DNA of 64,000 nucleotides from Nannocystis exedens. GTDB lineage: Bacteria > Myxococcota_A > Polyangia > Nannocystales > Nannocystaceae. The notes under the pieces are model-generated. The model searched no databases. It was given only the letters and a program-made list of their open reading frames with translations, and was not told the origin of the DNA. The position numbers were made by a program, and so were the translations under genes. This document shows positions 16,173-25,117 of this stretch, piece after piece. The stretch lies in assembly GCF_002343915.1 (NCBI RefSeq), contig NZ_NETK01000001.1:7020001-7084000 (forward strand), read 5' to 3'. Every line of letters begins with the position of its first letter. Position 1 is the stretch's first letter.

Positions 16173-17807
16173 ATGTCCGAGCCCTCCGTCATCGACAAGC
16201 ACGAGCCCGCCACCCCGTCGATCGCCCCGGTCGAGTTCAAGGCCCCGATCGTCGAGGTCACCGTCCTCGAGGACCGCGCCCACGTCGTCCGCCGCGCCGC
16301 GCTCGAGCTGCGCGCCGGCCTCACGCGCCTGCGGATCGCCGGCGTCGCCCCGGTGCTGGCCGACAAGACGCTGTGCGCGGCGATCGTCCCGCAGGGCCAG
16401 AAGACCGGCGACGGCGCGCGCGAGCGCGTCAGCGACGTGCGGGTCCGCCGCTCGAAGCTGGTGCTCGGCGACGACAAGCCCGAGCGCGCGCGCGAGCTGC
16501 AGCGCGAGCGCGAGCGCCTGTCCCAGAGGCTAGCCGAGCTGCAGGCCGCGCGCGAGCTGGCGCAGCGCCACGAGGCGGCGCTCGCCGGGGTCGGCGAGGT
16601 CACGATCCAGGACATCGGCGTCGACGTCTGCTACGGCCAGGACGAGCCGGCGAAGTGGGCCGAGGCGCTCGAGCGGGTCGCCGCGCGCGAGCGCGAGGCC
16701 CGGCAAAAGCGGCTCGAGCTCGACTTCGAGATCACCGAGGTCGAGCACGAGCTCAAGCGCCTGAACCAGCGGATCGGCGCGACCTCGCAGGTCAGCGACG
16801 CGGTCGCGGCCGAGGTCGTGATCGAGGTGTGGGTCGCGGCCGCCGGCGTCTACGGCGTGCAGGTCGACTACGTGGTCCCGGGCGCGTGCTGGCGGCCGTA
16901 CCACCGCGCGCAGCTGGTCGAGCTGGTCAAGGGCGCCGACCCGGTGCTGCACTTCAGCAGCGAGGGCTGCGTGTGGCAGAACACCGGCGAGGACTGGAGC
17001 GACGTGCAGCTCGTCTTTTCGACCGAGCGGCCGTCGCTCGGCACCGAGCCGCCGCAGCTCGCCAGCGACGTGCTGTTCGTCCAGCGCAAGAGCGAGGCCA
17101 TCGTCGTCGAGGCGCGCGAGCAGGAGGTGCAGACCACCGGGCTCGGCGCGGCGCCGAAGCAGCGCTCGCAGGACCTGCCCGGCATCGACGACGGCGGCGA
17201 GGTGCTGACCCTGCGCGCCGCCGCCCGCGCCAGCGTGCCGAGCGACGGGCGGCCGTACCGCGTGCCGCTGATGAGCGGGACGCTCAAGACCACCAGCGAG
17301 TACGTGCTGATGGCTGAGCTCGCCGAGGCGGTGATCCTGAAGACCACGCACGTCAACGACCGCCTGCATCACCCGATCCTCGCCGGCCCGGTCGACCTGA
17401 TCAAAAACGGCGGGTTCGTCGGTCGCACCAGCGTGTTGTTCATCGCGCCGCACGAGAACTTCGCCATCGGCTGGGGCCCGGACGGGGCCGTGCGGGTGCA
17501 GCGGACGGTGACGCAGGCGCGCGAGGAGCGAGCGATGCTGTCGGGCTGGACGTCGCAGATCCACAAGATCGAGGTCAAGCTCAGCAACCTCGGCCCGCAG
17601 CCCCGCACGGTGCAGGTCAGCGAACGGGTGCCGGTGTCGGAGCTCGAGAAGGTGAAGATCGAGGTCGACGCGGCGAGCACCAGCGATCGGGCGCGGCCCG
17701 ACAGCAACGGGCTGGTGCGCTGGAAGGTCGAGCTGCCGGGTTACGGGCGCGCAAGCCTCAGCCTCGGCTACGTCGTCCGCAAGCACGGCGACGTCGTCGG
17801 GATCTGA
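16173..17807 (+). CDS. DUF4139-family protein, second of an adjacent pair
   Basis: A 544-residue paralogue of the upstream gene, without its Pro-rich insertion. The N-terminal part (VEVTVLEDRAHVVRRA) is the DUF4140-like domain, followed by a coiled-coil (about 100-200). The C-terminal part contains DYVVPGACWRPYHRA and NTGEDWSDVQLVFST of DUF4139. It has no signal peptide and no membrane segment. GGGAG sits 4-6 bases before the ATG, inside the end of the previous gene, indicating translational coupling. Having two different family members in one operon suggests a hetero-oligomer. A third, lipoprotein member is at 55066-57417. Confidence 0.85.
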   Translation: MSEPSVIDKHEPATPSIAPVEFKAPIVEVTVLEDRAHVVRRAALELRAGLTRLRIAGVAPVLADKTLCAAIVPQGQKTGDGARERVSDVRVRRSKLVLGDDKPERARELQRERERLSQRLAELQAARELAQRHEAALAGVGEVTIQDIGVDVCYGQDEPAKWAEALERVAAREREARQKRLELDFEITEVEHELKRLNQRIGATSQVSDAVAAEVVIEVWVAAAGVYGVQVDYVVPGACWRPYHRAQLVELVKGADPVLHFSSEGCVWQNTGEDWSDVQLVFSTERPSLGTEPPQLASDVLFVQRKSEAIVVEAREQEVQTTGLGAAPKQRSQDLPGIDDGGEVLTLRAAARASVPSDGRPYRVPLMSGTLKTTSEYVLMAELAEAVILKTTHVNDRLHHPILAGPVDLIKNGGFVGRTSVLFIAPHENFAIGWGPDGAVRVQRTVTQAREERAMLSGWTSQIHKIEVKLSNLGPQPRTVQVSERVPVSELEKVKIEVDAASTSDRARPDSNGLVRWKVELPGYGRASLSLGYVVRKHGDVVGI

Positions 17808-18135
17808 GACCTCCGCGACGTCGGACCGCGGGTGCAGGTCCGGGGGGTGCGTAGCGCCCAGCGCGCCTGAGGTCACCTGTTCTTGCAGACAGGTGGTCGC
17901 GGCGTGGCCGCCGATGTGTCACACGGACGTCGCCTGTTCCAAGGGCCCGGCGTCCGGTTTTCCCATTGCGCAGGGGTGTAAGCCCGGAGGCTCGAGACCG
18001 CGCGTGACCTCACTCTTTACTGGACGCCGGCGCGAGACCCTTCTTATGCTGGCTACGGCGCTCCAGGGCCGCGTCGCGGGCGGCCCCGTCGGGTCTGCCT
18101 CGACTTTGTTCCCCCCGATTGAAGGTTCAAACATC
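17808..18135. other. 328-bp intergenic region
   Basis: No gene is supported here. It holds one hairpin of the palindrome family (17874-17895). The minus-strand frame across it has no coding character. A TTATGCT near 18045 could be a -10 element for the FG-GAP gene, but no convincing -35 is present, and no riboswitch consensus is recognised. Confidence 0.6.
17874..17895. terminator. Hairpin CACCTGT-N8-ACAGGTG
   Basis: A perfect 7-bp stem with an 8-base loop, 66 bp after the second DUF4139 stop codon. It could end that operon. No T-run is seen. Confidence 0.4.
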
Positions 18136-20706
18136 ATGCAGTTCGTCCGTCTGCCGAAGTCTCAACCCCTCTCCCGGAGTCTCAAGGTCGTGACGGCCCT
18201 TACGGCGGCGCTGATGCCGTCGGCCGCGGGCGCGGCTCCGTGGGCGCTCGATGCGAACGTGCAGCTCCCGGACGGCGGCTTCGTGGCGCAAAAGGTCGAG
18301 CTGGTCGACGTCAACAACGACGGCTTCGTCGACATCGTGTTCGCCAACAGCTCGGGCGACAACACCGGCAGCGTCCAGAACGCCCAGCCCAACCAGCTGC
18401 TCATCAACGACGGCGGGGCCGGCTTCACCGAGCAGGGCTCGGTGTTCGAGGAGGCCGACAACGCCTACGTGATCAAGGCCGGTGACCTCGACAACGACGG
18501 CGACGCCGACCTCGTGGTCGGCGTCAACTTCACCGGCCAGAGCTACGTCCTCCTCAACGAGGGCAACAACGAGTTCACCCGCCAGGACATCGGGCCGGGG
18601 AACAACAAGAGCATCGGCGACCTCGAGCTCGGCGACGTCGACGGCGACGGCGACCTCGACATCGTCGCCACCGACTGGGGCTCGAGCCAGCCCTACGGCG
18701 ACCCGGTCGACCAGGGCGCTTCGCTGCACCTGTGGCTCGGCAACGGCGACGGCACCTTCGACAACGGCGACCCGCAGCTGCCGATGGGCATGGCGACCTG
18801 GTCCGCCTGGTCGTTCGACATCGAGCTCGTCGACGTCGACAACGACTACGCGCTCGACGTGCTGGTCTCGAACCGCGGCGTCGGCTTCGGCTTCGGCCTG
18901 CAGAACGACGGCACCGGCACCTTCACCAAGCTGACGGTGCCGGCGCTCGAGGTCAACATCGCCAAGCAGGTCAATTCTTCGTTCACGCCGAGCGACTTCA
19001 ACGGCGACGGCTTCATCGACCTCATCACGCTGCAGGACGGCGTCGGCCAGGGCGGCAACTGCATCGAGATCATGAACGTGCAGTACTGCGCGAAGCGCAA
19101 CTCCGTCCTGATCAACAACGGGATGGGCAACTACCCGACCGACAACCAGGGCGGCTACTGGGCGATCGTCAACAACCCGGCCAAGCTCGACTTTGACGCC
19201 GCCACCCTCGACTTCAACAACGACGCTCGCCCCGACTTCGTGGTCACCGGCCTGCGCCTCGGGCCGAACGACAAGAACTCGCGGCTGTTCCTCAACAAGA
19301 ACGGCACCGCGGTCGAGCCGGCGTCGGTCCCGCTCGACGCGGCGTTCCCGATCGTGCCCGAGCTGGCGTTCACGTTCGGCCTGCAGTTCGCCGACTTCAA
19401 CCACGACAAGCGCGAGGACGTCGCGCTGGCCTCGCGCGACGCGGCGCTGCCGAACTTCGTGCTGTTCGGCCGCGACGACCCGACCGACGGCGTCGCGGTC
19501 GACACCACGGTGCCGCGGATCTACGACGACGGGTTCGCCGCCAAGCTCGGCACGCTGCTGTTCTTCGGCCAGGAGGCCGGGATCGAGGCGCGCGTCGACG
19601 ACTACAAGACCCCGGTCCGCTGGCACGACTTCATGATCGACAACAACCTCGCCGCGCTCAACCTGACCGGCGACGGCGCGACGCTGACGGCGCACAACCG
19701 CCGCCTGCCGTACATGGAGTTCGCGCTCGGCCTCGCCGACCCGCAAGAGCTGGTGACGATGGCGGACAACGACCCGAAGAAGTTCATCGCCCCATCGATC
19801 TGGTTCGGCGAGGCGCTGTGGCGGGTCGGCTTCACCGTGCCCTTCGCCGGCAGCAAGACCGACACGCTGACCTGGCAGTACTGTGCCATCGACGCCGCCG
19901 AGAACAAGACCTGCGTCGGCCCGTTCTCGGTCGAGCTGCAGGTCGACCCGGAGGACTGCGGCGACGGCGTCGTCCAGGAGTGGGAGACCTGCGACAGCGA
20001 CTCGGCGACCTGCGTCGAGTGCGAGGAGACCTGCGGCAACGGGACCTGCGACCCGAACGAGAACGCCGAGAATTGCCCGGAGGACTGCGGCGGGCCGTGC
20101 GACAACGACGGCGCGTGCGAGCCGCCCGAGGACGCGCAGAACTGCCCCGACGACTGCGACTACGACGGCGTGTGCGGCGACGGCACCTGCCAGAACCCGC
20201 CGGAGAACGAGCAGAACTGCCCGGAGGACTGCGGGCCGTGCGACCACGACGGGGCCTGCGAGCCGCCGGAGGACGCGACCAACTGCCCCGACGACTGCGA
20301 CTACGACGGCGTGTGCGGCGACGACATCTGCCAGAACCCGCCCGAGAACGAGGAGAACTGCCCCGACGACTGCCTGCCCGAGCCGACGGACGGCGGCGTT
20401 TGTGGCAACGGCGTCTGTGATGCCAACGAGACGCCGATGTCGTGCCCCGAGGACTGCGCGGTGTGTGGCGACGACATCTGCACCAACCCGCCGGAGAACG
20501 CGGAGAACTGCCCGGCGGACTGCAGCGGCGCGTCGGCGAGCGACGGCGAGTGCCCCGACACGGCCGGCGGCGTCGACGGCCAGTGCCAGCTCGACGACGA
20601 CGGCTGCGGCTGCGTGGCCGAGCCGGAGGACGGCACGCGCGGGCTGTGGGCGTCGCTGCTGCTGTTCGGCGTGTTCGGCGTGCGTCGCTTCCGCAAGCGC
20701 GCGTAG
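18136..20706 (+). CDS. FG-GAP repeat surface protein with Cys-rich repeats and MYXO-CTERM-like end, copy 1
   Basis: An 856-residue secreted protein. The Sec signal ends at PSAAGA-APWALD. About seven FG-GAP/VCBS-type calcium-binding blades follow, with motifs such as DVNNDGFVDIVF, DLDNDGDADLVV, DVDGDGDLDIVA and DFNHDKREDVAL, giving a predicted beta-propeller. After about residue 610 comes a Cys-rich stalk of CGDGxC…NPPENxENCPxDC units, including a 47-residue tandem repeat. The C-terminus has DDDGCGC, a hydrophobic segment (GLWASLLLFGVFGV) and RRFRKRA, the pattern of MYXO-CTERM sorting signals cut by myxosortase and anchored at the cell surface. Binding of ligand or surface adhesion is inferred. 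The ATG at 18136 begins the signal peptide. A tandem paralogue follows. Confidence 0.88.
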   Translation: MQFVRLPKSQPLSRSLKVVTALTAALMPSAAGAAPWALDANVQLPDGGFVAQKVELVDVNNDGFVDIVFANSSGDNTGSVQNAQPNQLLINDGGAGFTEQGSVFEEADNAYVIKAGDLDNDGDADLVVGVNFTGQSYVLLNEGNNEFTRQDIGPGNNKSIGDLELGDVDGDGDLDIVATDWGSSQPYGDPVDQGASLHLWLGNGDGTFDNGDPQLPMGMATWSAWSFDIELVDVDNDYALDVLVSNRGVGFGFGLQNDGTGTFTKLTVPALEVNIAKQVNSSFTPSDFNGDGFIDLITLQDGVGQGGNCIEIMNVQYCAKRNSVLINNGMGNYPTDNQGGYWAIVNNPAKLDFDAATLDFNNDARPDFVVTGLRLGPNDKNSRLFLNKNGTAVEPASVPLDAAFPIVPELAFTFGLQFADFNHDKREDVALASRDAALPNFVLFGRDDPTDGVAVDTTVPRIYDDGFAAKLGTLLFFGQEAGIEARVDDYKTPVRWHDFMIDNNLAALNLTGDGATLTAHNRRLPYMEFALGLADPQELVTMADNDPKKFIAPSIWFGEALWRVGFTVPFAGSKTDTLTWQYCAIDAAENKTCVGPFSVELQVDPEDCGDGVVQEWETCDSDSATCVECEETCGNGTCDPNENAENCPEDCGGPCDNDGACEPPEDAQNCPDDCDYDGVCGDGTCQNPPENEQNCPEDCGPCDHDGACEPPEDATNCPDDCDYDGVCGDDICQNPPENEENCPDDCLPEPTDGGVCGNGVCDANETPMSCPEDCAVCGDDICTNPPENAENCPADCSGASASDGECPDTAGGVDGQCQLDDDGCGCVAEPEDGTRGLWASLLLFGVFGVRRFRKRA
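20101..20382. repeat. 141-bp tandem repeat (47 residues) in the Cys-rich stalk
   Basis: Two consecutive 141-bp units, 20101-20241 and 20242-20382, each encoding C-D-x-DGACEPPEDAxNCPDDCDYDGVC-like sequence followed by CQNPPENE. They are in frame and highly similar; copy number could vary by recombination. Shorter related units flank them. Confidence 0.8.
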
Positions 20707-20822
20707 TGCCGGCACCACCGGGGCCGAGGGCCCGGCGGCTCGTCCGCCCGCGCCTTCGGCCCCGTTCGATTTTGACCTGTCTTTCGCTGACGATTTCGTC
20801 CCTCGCTTGAAAGTGAAACGCC

Positions 20823-23219
20823 ATGTTCGACGCTCGCATTAGGTCCATCTCCTGTCCTCGTCCGGGTCGCGTGCTCCAGGCCGTCACGGCCGTGTCGACG
20901 GCGCTGCTGCCGGCGCTGGCCGGCGCGGCCCCGTGGGCGCTCGACGCCGGCATCACCCTGCCGGACACCGGGCTCATCACCCAGAAGGTCGAACTGGTCG
21001 ACATCAACAACGACGGCTTCGTCGACGTCGTGTTCGCCAACAGCTCGGGCGACAACACCGGCGGCGACCAGAACGCGCAGCCGAACCAGCTGTTCGTCAA
21101 CAACGCCGGCACCGGCTTCACCGCCCAGGGCGGCGTGTTCGACGAGCCCGACAACGCCTACGCGATCAAGGCCGGCGACATCGACGGCGACGGCGACGCC
21201 GACCTCGTGGTCGGCGTCAACTACACCGGCCAGAGCTACGTCCTCGTCAACGAGGGCGGCGGCGCCTTCACCCGCCAGGACATCGCCCCCAGCCTCAACA
21301 AGAGCATCGGCGACCTCGAGCTCGGCGACGTCGACGGCGACGGCGACCTCGACATCGTCGCCACCGACTGGGGCTCGAGCCAGCCCTACGGCGACCCGGT
21401 CGACCAGGGCGCGTCGCTCCGCCTGTGGCTCGGCAACGGCGACGGCACCTTCGAGGACGGCGCCGCCAACCTGCCGATGGGCATGGAGAGCTGGGCCGTC
21501 TGGTCGTTCGACCTCGAGCTGGCCGACATCGACAACGACTACGCGCTCGACGTGCTGGTCGCCACCCGCGGCGTCGGCTGGGCGATCGTGCTCAAGAACG
21601 GGGGCGACGGCAACTTCACCCACCTGCCGATCGCCGCGCTCGAGAGCAACGTCGCCAAGCAGGTCAACGCCGCCTTCACGCCGATGGACTTCACCGGCGA
21701 CGGCTTCATCGATGTCGTCACGCTGCAGGACGGCGTCGGCCAGATGGGCAACTGCGTCGACATCATGGGCATCGACTACTGCGCCAAGCGCAACTCGGTG
21801 ATCATCAACGACGGCAGCGGCGACTTCGCCGACAACCCGGCCGGCTTCTGGGAGATCGTGCACAACCCGCCGAAGCTCGACTTCGACGCCGCGACGCTCG
21901 ACTTCGACAGCAACGGCACGCCCGACTTCGTGACCACCGGCCTGCGCCTCGGGCCCAACGACAAGAACTCGCGGCTGTTCCTCAACAACGGCAGCAAGTT
22001 CACGCCGGCCTCGGTGCCGATGGACGCGGCCTTCCCGGTGGTGCCGGAGCTGGCGCAGACGTTCGGCCTGATGTTCGCCGACTTCAACCACGACAAGCGC
22101 GAGGACGTCGCGCTGGCCACGCGCGACGCGGGCCTGCCGAACTTCGTGCTGTTCGGCCGCGACGACCCGGCCGACGGCGTGCCGGTCGACACGCAGCCGC
22201 CGCGGATCTACGACGACAACCTCGAGGACAAGCTCGGCACGCTGCTGTTCTTCGGGCAAGAGGCCGGCTTCGAGGCCCGCGTCAACGACTACAAGACGCC
22301 GAGCCACTGGCACGATTACTGGTTCGACCCGAACCTGACGAGCCTCAAGCTCACCGGCGACGGCGCGACCCTCACCACCCACGGCCGCCGCCTGCCGTAC
22401 ATGGAGTTCGCGCTCGGCCTCGCCGACCCGCAAGAGCTGGTGACGATGGCGGACGACGACCCGAAGAAGTTCATCGCCCCGTCGATCTGGTTCGGCGAGG
22501 CGCTGTGGCGGGTCGGCTTCACCGTGCCCTACAACGGCAGCAAGACCGACACGCTGACCTGGCAGTACTGCGCCATCGATGCCGCCGAGAATCGCACCTG
22601 CGTCGGCCCGTTCTCGGTCGAGCTGCAGGTCGACCCGGACGACTGCGGCGACGGGGTCGTGCAGGAGTGGGAGGCCTGCGACGACGACTCGCCGACCTGC
22701 GTGATGTGCGAGAACACCTGCGGCAACGGCACGTGCGACGAGCCGGCCGAGAACAACGAGATCTGCCCCGAGGACTGCCCGTGCAACGGGGTGTGCGACC
22801 CCGACGAGGTGTGCCCCGAGGACTGCCCCGACTCGGAGAGCGACTCCGGGTCGGTGTGCGGCGACGGCACTTGTGACGACGGCGAGGTGTGCCCGGAGGA
22901 TTGCGGCGACACCAGCGGCGAGTGCGACGGCGTGTGCGAGCCGACCGGCGGCGAGACCTGCCCGGAGGACTGCCCCGTCTGCGGCGACGGCGTGTGCGAC
23001 CCCGGCGAGGAGGAGACCTGCCCGGAGGACTGCGGCGATACTGCCACGGACAGCGACGGCCAGTGCCCCGACGGCGCCGCCCCGGGCGCCGACGGCCAGT
23101 GCCAGCTCGACGACGACGGCTGCGGCTGCGTCGCCGACGGCAGCGGCACCCGCGGCCTCTGGGGCTCGCTGCTGCTGCTCGGCGTGTTCGGCGTCCGCCG
23201 CTCGCGCAAGCGCGCGTGA
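20823..23219 (+). CDS. FG-GAP repeat surface protein with Cys-rich repeats and MYXO-CTERM-like end, copy 2
   Basis: A 798-residue tandem paralogue of 18136-20706. The signal peptide differs (MFDARIRSISCPRPG… with cleavage near ALAGA-APWALD), but the propeller aligns block by block (DINNDGFVDVVF, DIDGDGDADLVV, DVDGDGDLDIVA, DFNHDKREDVAL). The Cys-rich stalk is shorter and different, with units such as CGDGTCDDGEVCPEDC and CDPGEEETCPEDC. The end is DDDGCGC, GLWGSLLLLGVFGV, RRSRKRA. The stalk has diverged more than the propeller, as expected for a spacer under weaker constraint. A 34-bp perfect palindrome lies 88 bp downstream. Confidence 0.88.
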   Translation: MFDARIRSISCPRPGRVLQAVTAVSTALLPALAGAAPWALDAGITLPDTGLITQKVELVDINNDGFVDVVFANSSGDNTGGDQNAQPNQLFVNNAGTGFTAQGGVFDEPDNAYAIKAGDIDGDGDADLVVGVNYTGQSYVLVNEGGGAFTRQDIAPSLNKSIGDLELGDVDGDGDLDIVATDWGSSQPYGDPVDQGASLRLWLGNGDGTFEDGAANLPMGMESWAVWSFDLELADIDNDYALDVLVATRGVGWAIVLKNGGDGNFTHLPIAALESNVAKQVNAAFTPMDFTGDGFIDVVTLQDGVGQMGNCVDIMGIDYCAKRNSVIINDGSGDFADNPAGFWEIVHNPPKLDFDAATLDFDSNGTPDFVTTGLRLGPNDKNSRLFLNNGSKFTPASVPMDAAFPVVPELAQTFGLMFADFNHDKREDVALATRDAGLPNFVLFGRDDPADGVPVDTQPPRIYDDNLEDKLGTLLFFGQEAGFEARVNDYKTPSHWHDYWFDPNLTSLKLTGDGATLTTHGRRLPYMEFALGLADPQELVTMADDDPKKFIAPSIWFGEALWRVGFTVPYNGSKTDTLTWQYCAIDAAENRTCVGPFSVELQVDPDDCGDGVVQEWEACDDDSPTCVMCENTCGNGTCDEPAENNEICPEDCPCNGVCDPDEVCPEDCPDSESDSGSVCGDGTCDDGEVCPEDCGDTSGECDGVCEPTGGETCPEDCPVCGDGVCDPGEEETCPEDCGDTATDSDGQCPDGAAPGADGQCQLDDDGCGCVADGSGTRGLWGSLLLLGVFGVRRSRKRA

Positions 23220-23307
23220 GTCCAGGCCTCGCCTGACCCGAGGGGCTCCGGCGCACCCGCGCCGGGGCCCTTCCACTTTTTAAAACTATTTCGATGCCGA
23301 CAATGCG

Positions 23308-23341
23308 CGAAGGGACATGTCGCGCGCGACATGTCCCTTCG
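23308..23341. terminator. 34-bp perfect palindrome between convergent genes
   Basis: cgaagggacatgtcgcg followed directly by its exact reverse complement. It lies between the convergent FG-GAP (+) and metzincin (-) genes, where a bidirectional terminator is expected. RNA from either strand can form a strong hairpin. The core GGGACATGTC links it to the dispersed palindrome family. A protein-binding role is also possible. Confidence 0.65.
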
Positions 23342-23362
23342 GACAAAGAGTGAACCGAGCCG

Positions 23363-25015
23363 CTACTTGTCGGTCAGCGGCAGCGACTTGTACTTGTGGC
23401 TGATCTTGATGTGCTCGGCCTTGGTGACGGTGCGGCGGGCCCCGTCGACGCGGGCGATCTGGGTCACGTCATCGAAGCCCTCGGGCAGGCGGACGACGAT
23501 GTTGACGACGTCGCTGTCGGGCTGCGGCCGGACCTCGGCGGCGTGGACGGCGAGCTGCTCGCCGCCGGCGAAGAACTCGACGCTCTGCACCGCGCTGAGG
23601 TTGTTCTCGTCGACCGCGCCGGGGGTGGTGATCCACGACTCGGTGCCGTCGGGGTAGACCATGCCGAGGAGGATCGCGCCGTCGTCCTCGGGCGCGGGCG
23701 CGCCGGACATGTCCCACGAGCTGAGCTGCTGGATGGTCGGGTAGACCTTGTTCCACCCGAACGTCGAGGCCCACACCGGGTGGCAGTAGGTCATGTAGTC
23801 CTTGTGGACGGTGGGGTGATAGAGCTTGAAGTTGGTGATGCCGAAGCCCCACTCGCCGATGTCGCCGCCCGGGATCGGATAGGTGTTGTCGGTCCCGGCC
23901 TCGCCGTTGCACGCGATGTGGTAGCGGCCCTGCGAGTGGCCGACCTCGTGGACGAAGGTCTCGGCCGCGTACTCGACGTTGCCGGGCAGCGACAGCCCCG
24001 AGGAGATCCGCTTCCACGCGTCGGACTTGAGCGCGCCGCTCGGGATGTCGATCGCCTGCCCGCCGGCGCCGCCGAGGCCGCTCGAGCACACGTCGACGTA
24101 GCCGAAGTAGTACTGCTCCGGCGGCGCGCCGTCCTGCTGGCGCAGGTCGACCATGAACTGGTTGAGCTGGCCGAAGTGCGTCAGCTCGCCCTGCCAATCG
24201 ATCGGCTCGTGCATCGTGATCTCGAGCTTCTCGATCGGGTTCATCATGAACATGTAGTTCTCGAACTTCTTCATCGTCTCCGCCGACGTGTCCGGCGTCG
24301 TGACGCAGCCGCCGAAGTTGTAGTTGTACGGGACGATGGTCACCTTCAAGACCTGGTAGCTGTCCTCGATGCCGATGAAGGCGTTGCCCGACAGCGGCAG
24401 GTTGGGCGGGTTCTTGCCGGGCTGCGTGGCCGGATCGATCTGCGCCCAGCCCTTCTCGGTCTCCCACAGCTCGATGCGGTACTTGAGCCCGGGGATCACC
24501 TCGGCCGGCATGAGCCCCCAGTAGAAGCTCTTCTCGAGGTTGCCGACGAACGAGTCGCCCTCGACCACCACCTTGCTCGTCAGCACCTTCTCCCCCTCGG
24601 GGTAGCCGCTGATGATCAGCCGGGCCTCGATCTGGCGCGGGACCCAGTCTTCGGGCAGCTTCTTCCAGAACGCGCGGATCAGCGTGAGCCGGTTCTGCAG
24701 CAGGTACGAGGTGCGGTCGGACCCGCCGACGCCCGCGCCGTCGCGGCCGATCGCCACCCCGATGCCCTGGTTGGCCTCGACCCACTCGAGCTCGATGCCG
24801 CCGACCGCCGGCACCGGCACGAACGGCTCGGGCGCGTCCGTGGTGGTCGGCTCGGAGCCGTCCGACTCGCTGTCGGTGGCCCCCTCGGGCTCGTCGTCGG
24901 TCACGTTGACGTTGGAGGCCGGGCCGTCCGTGGAAGTGGCGCCGGTGCTGTCGCCGCACGCAGGGGCGAGCACGAGCGCGAGGGCTGCGGAGATCGAGAG
25001 CTGGGGGCGCGTCAT
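23363..25015 (-). CDS. Metzincin-type zinc metallopeptidase lipoprotein
   Basis: A 550-residue lipoprotein. The signal MTRPQLSISAALALVLAPAC ends in Cys20, followed by a Ser/Thr/Asp/Glu-rich linker to about residue 65. HEVGHSQGRYH at 356-366 is a complete metzincin HExxHxxGxxH zinc site, and DYMTYC (Met408) fits the Met-turn. The N-terminal 290 residues include beta-rich segments and probably a prodomain or binding domain. Likely a secreted or surface protease for protein breakdown during predation, which is inference. All ligands are present, in contrast to the altered site of the gene at 35549-37075. Family assignment beyond metzincin is not made. Confidence 0.85.
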   Translation of the reverse strand: MTRPQLSISAALALVLAPACGDSTGATSTDGPASNVNVTDDEPEGATDSESDGSEPTTTDAPEPFVPVPAVGGIELEWVEANQGIGVAIGRDGAGVGGSDRTSYLLQNRLTLIRAFWKKLPEDWVPRQIEARLIISGYPEGEKVLTSKVVVEGDSFVGNLEKSFYWGLMPAEVIPGLKYRIELWETEKGWAQIDPATQPGKNPPNLPLSGNAFIGIEDSYQVLKVTIVPYNYNFGGCVTTPDTSAETMKKFENYMFMMNPIEKLEITMHEPIDWQGELTHFGQLNQFMVDLRQQDGAPPEQYYFGYVDVCSSGLGGAGGQAIDIPSGALKSDAWKRISSGLSLPGNVEYAAETFVHEVGHSQGRYHIACNGEAGTDNTYPIPGGDIGEWGFGITNFKLYHPTVHKDYMTYCHPVWASTFGWNKVYPTIQQLSSWDMSGAPAPEDDGAILLGMVYPDGTESWITTPGAVDENNLSAVQSVEFFAGGEQLAVHAAEVRPQPDSDVVNIVVRLPEGFDDVTQIARVDGARRTVTKAEHIKISHKYKSLPLTDK

Positions 25016-25117
25016 ACGGACACGCTATCCGGCGCGCGCGGGCCCGACAAGCGCGGCGAGCCGTCGCAGTGCTAGGGCCTGTGAAGACCCCGAGGCCGAG
25101 CGGCCCGGCGCGTGCGC

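Noticed and set aside
13571-17317. Very long open frame overlapping the DUF4139 pair in another frame
   Set aside because: It is Arg/Ala/Gly-rich without family motifs, and two frames with clear DUF4139 motifs cover the same DNA. Long shadow frames are expected at this GC content.
17808-18135. Riboswitch in the leader before the FG-GAP gene
   Set aside because: No known riboswitch core was recognised; only a simple hairpin and a possible -10 are seen.
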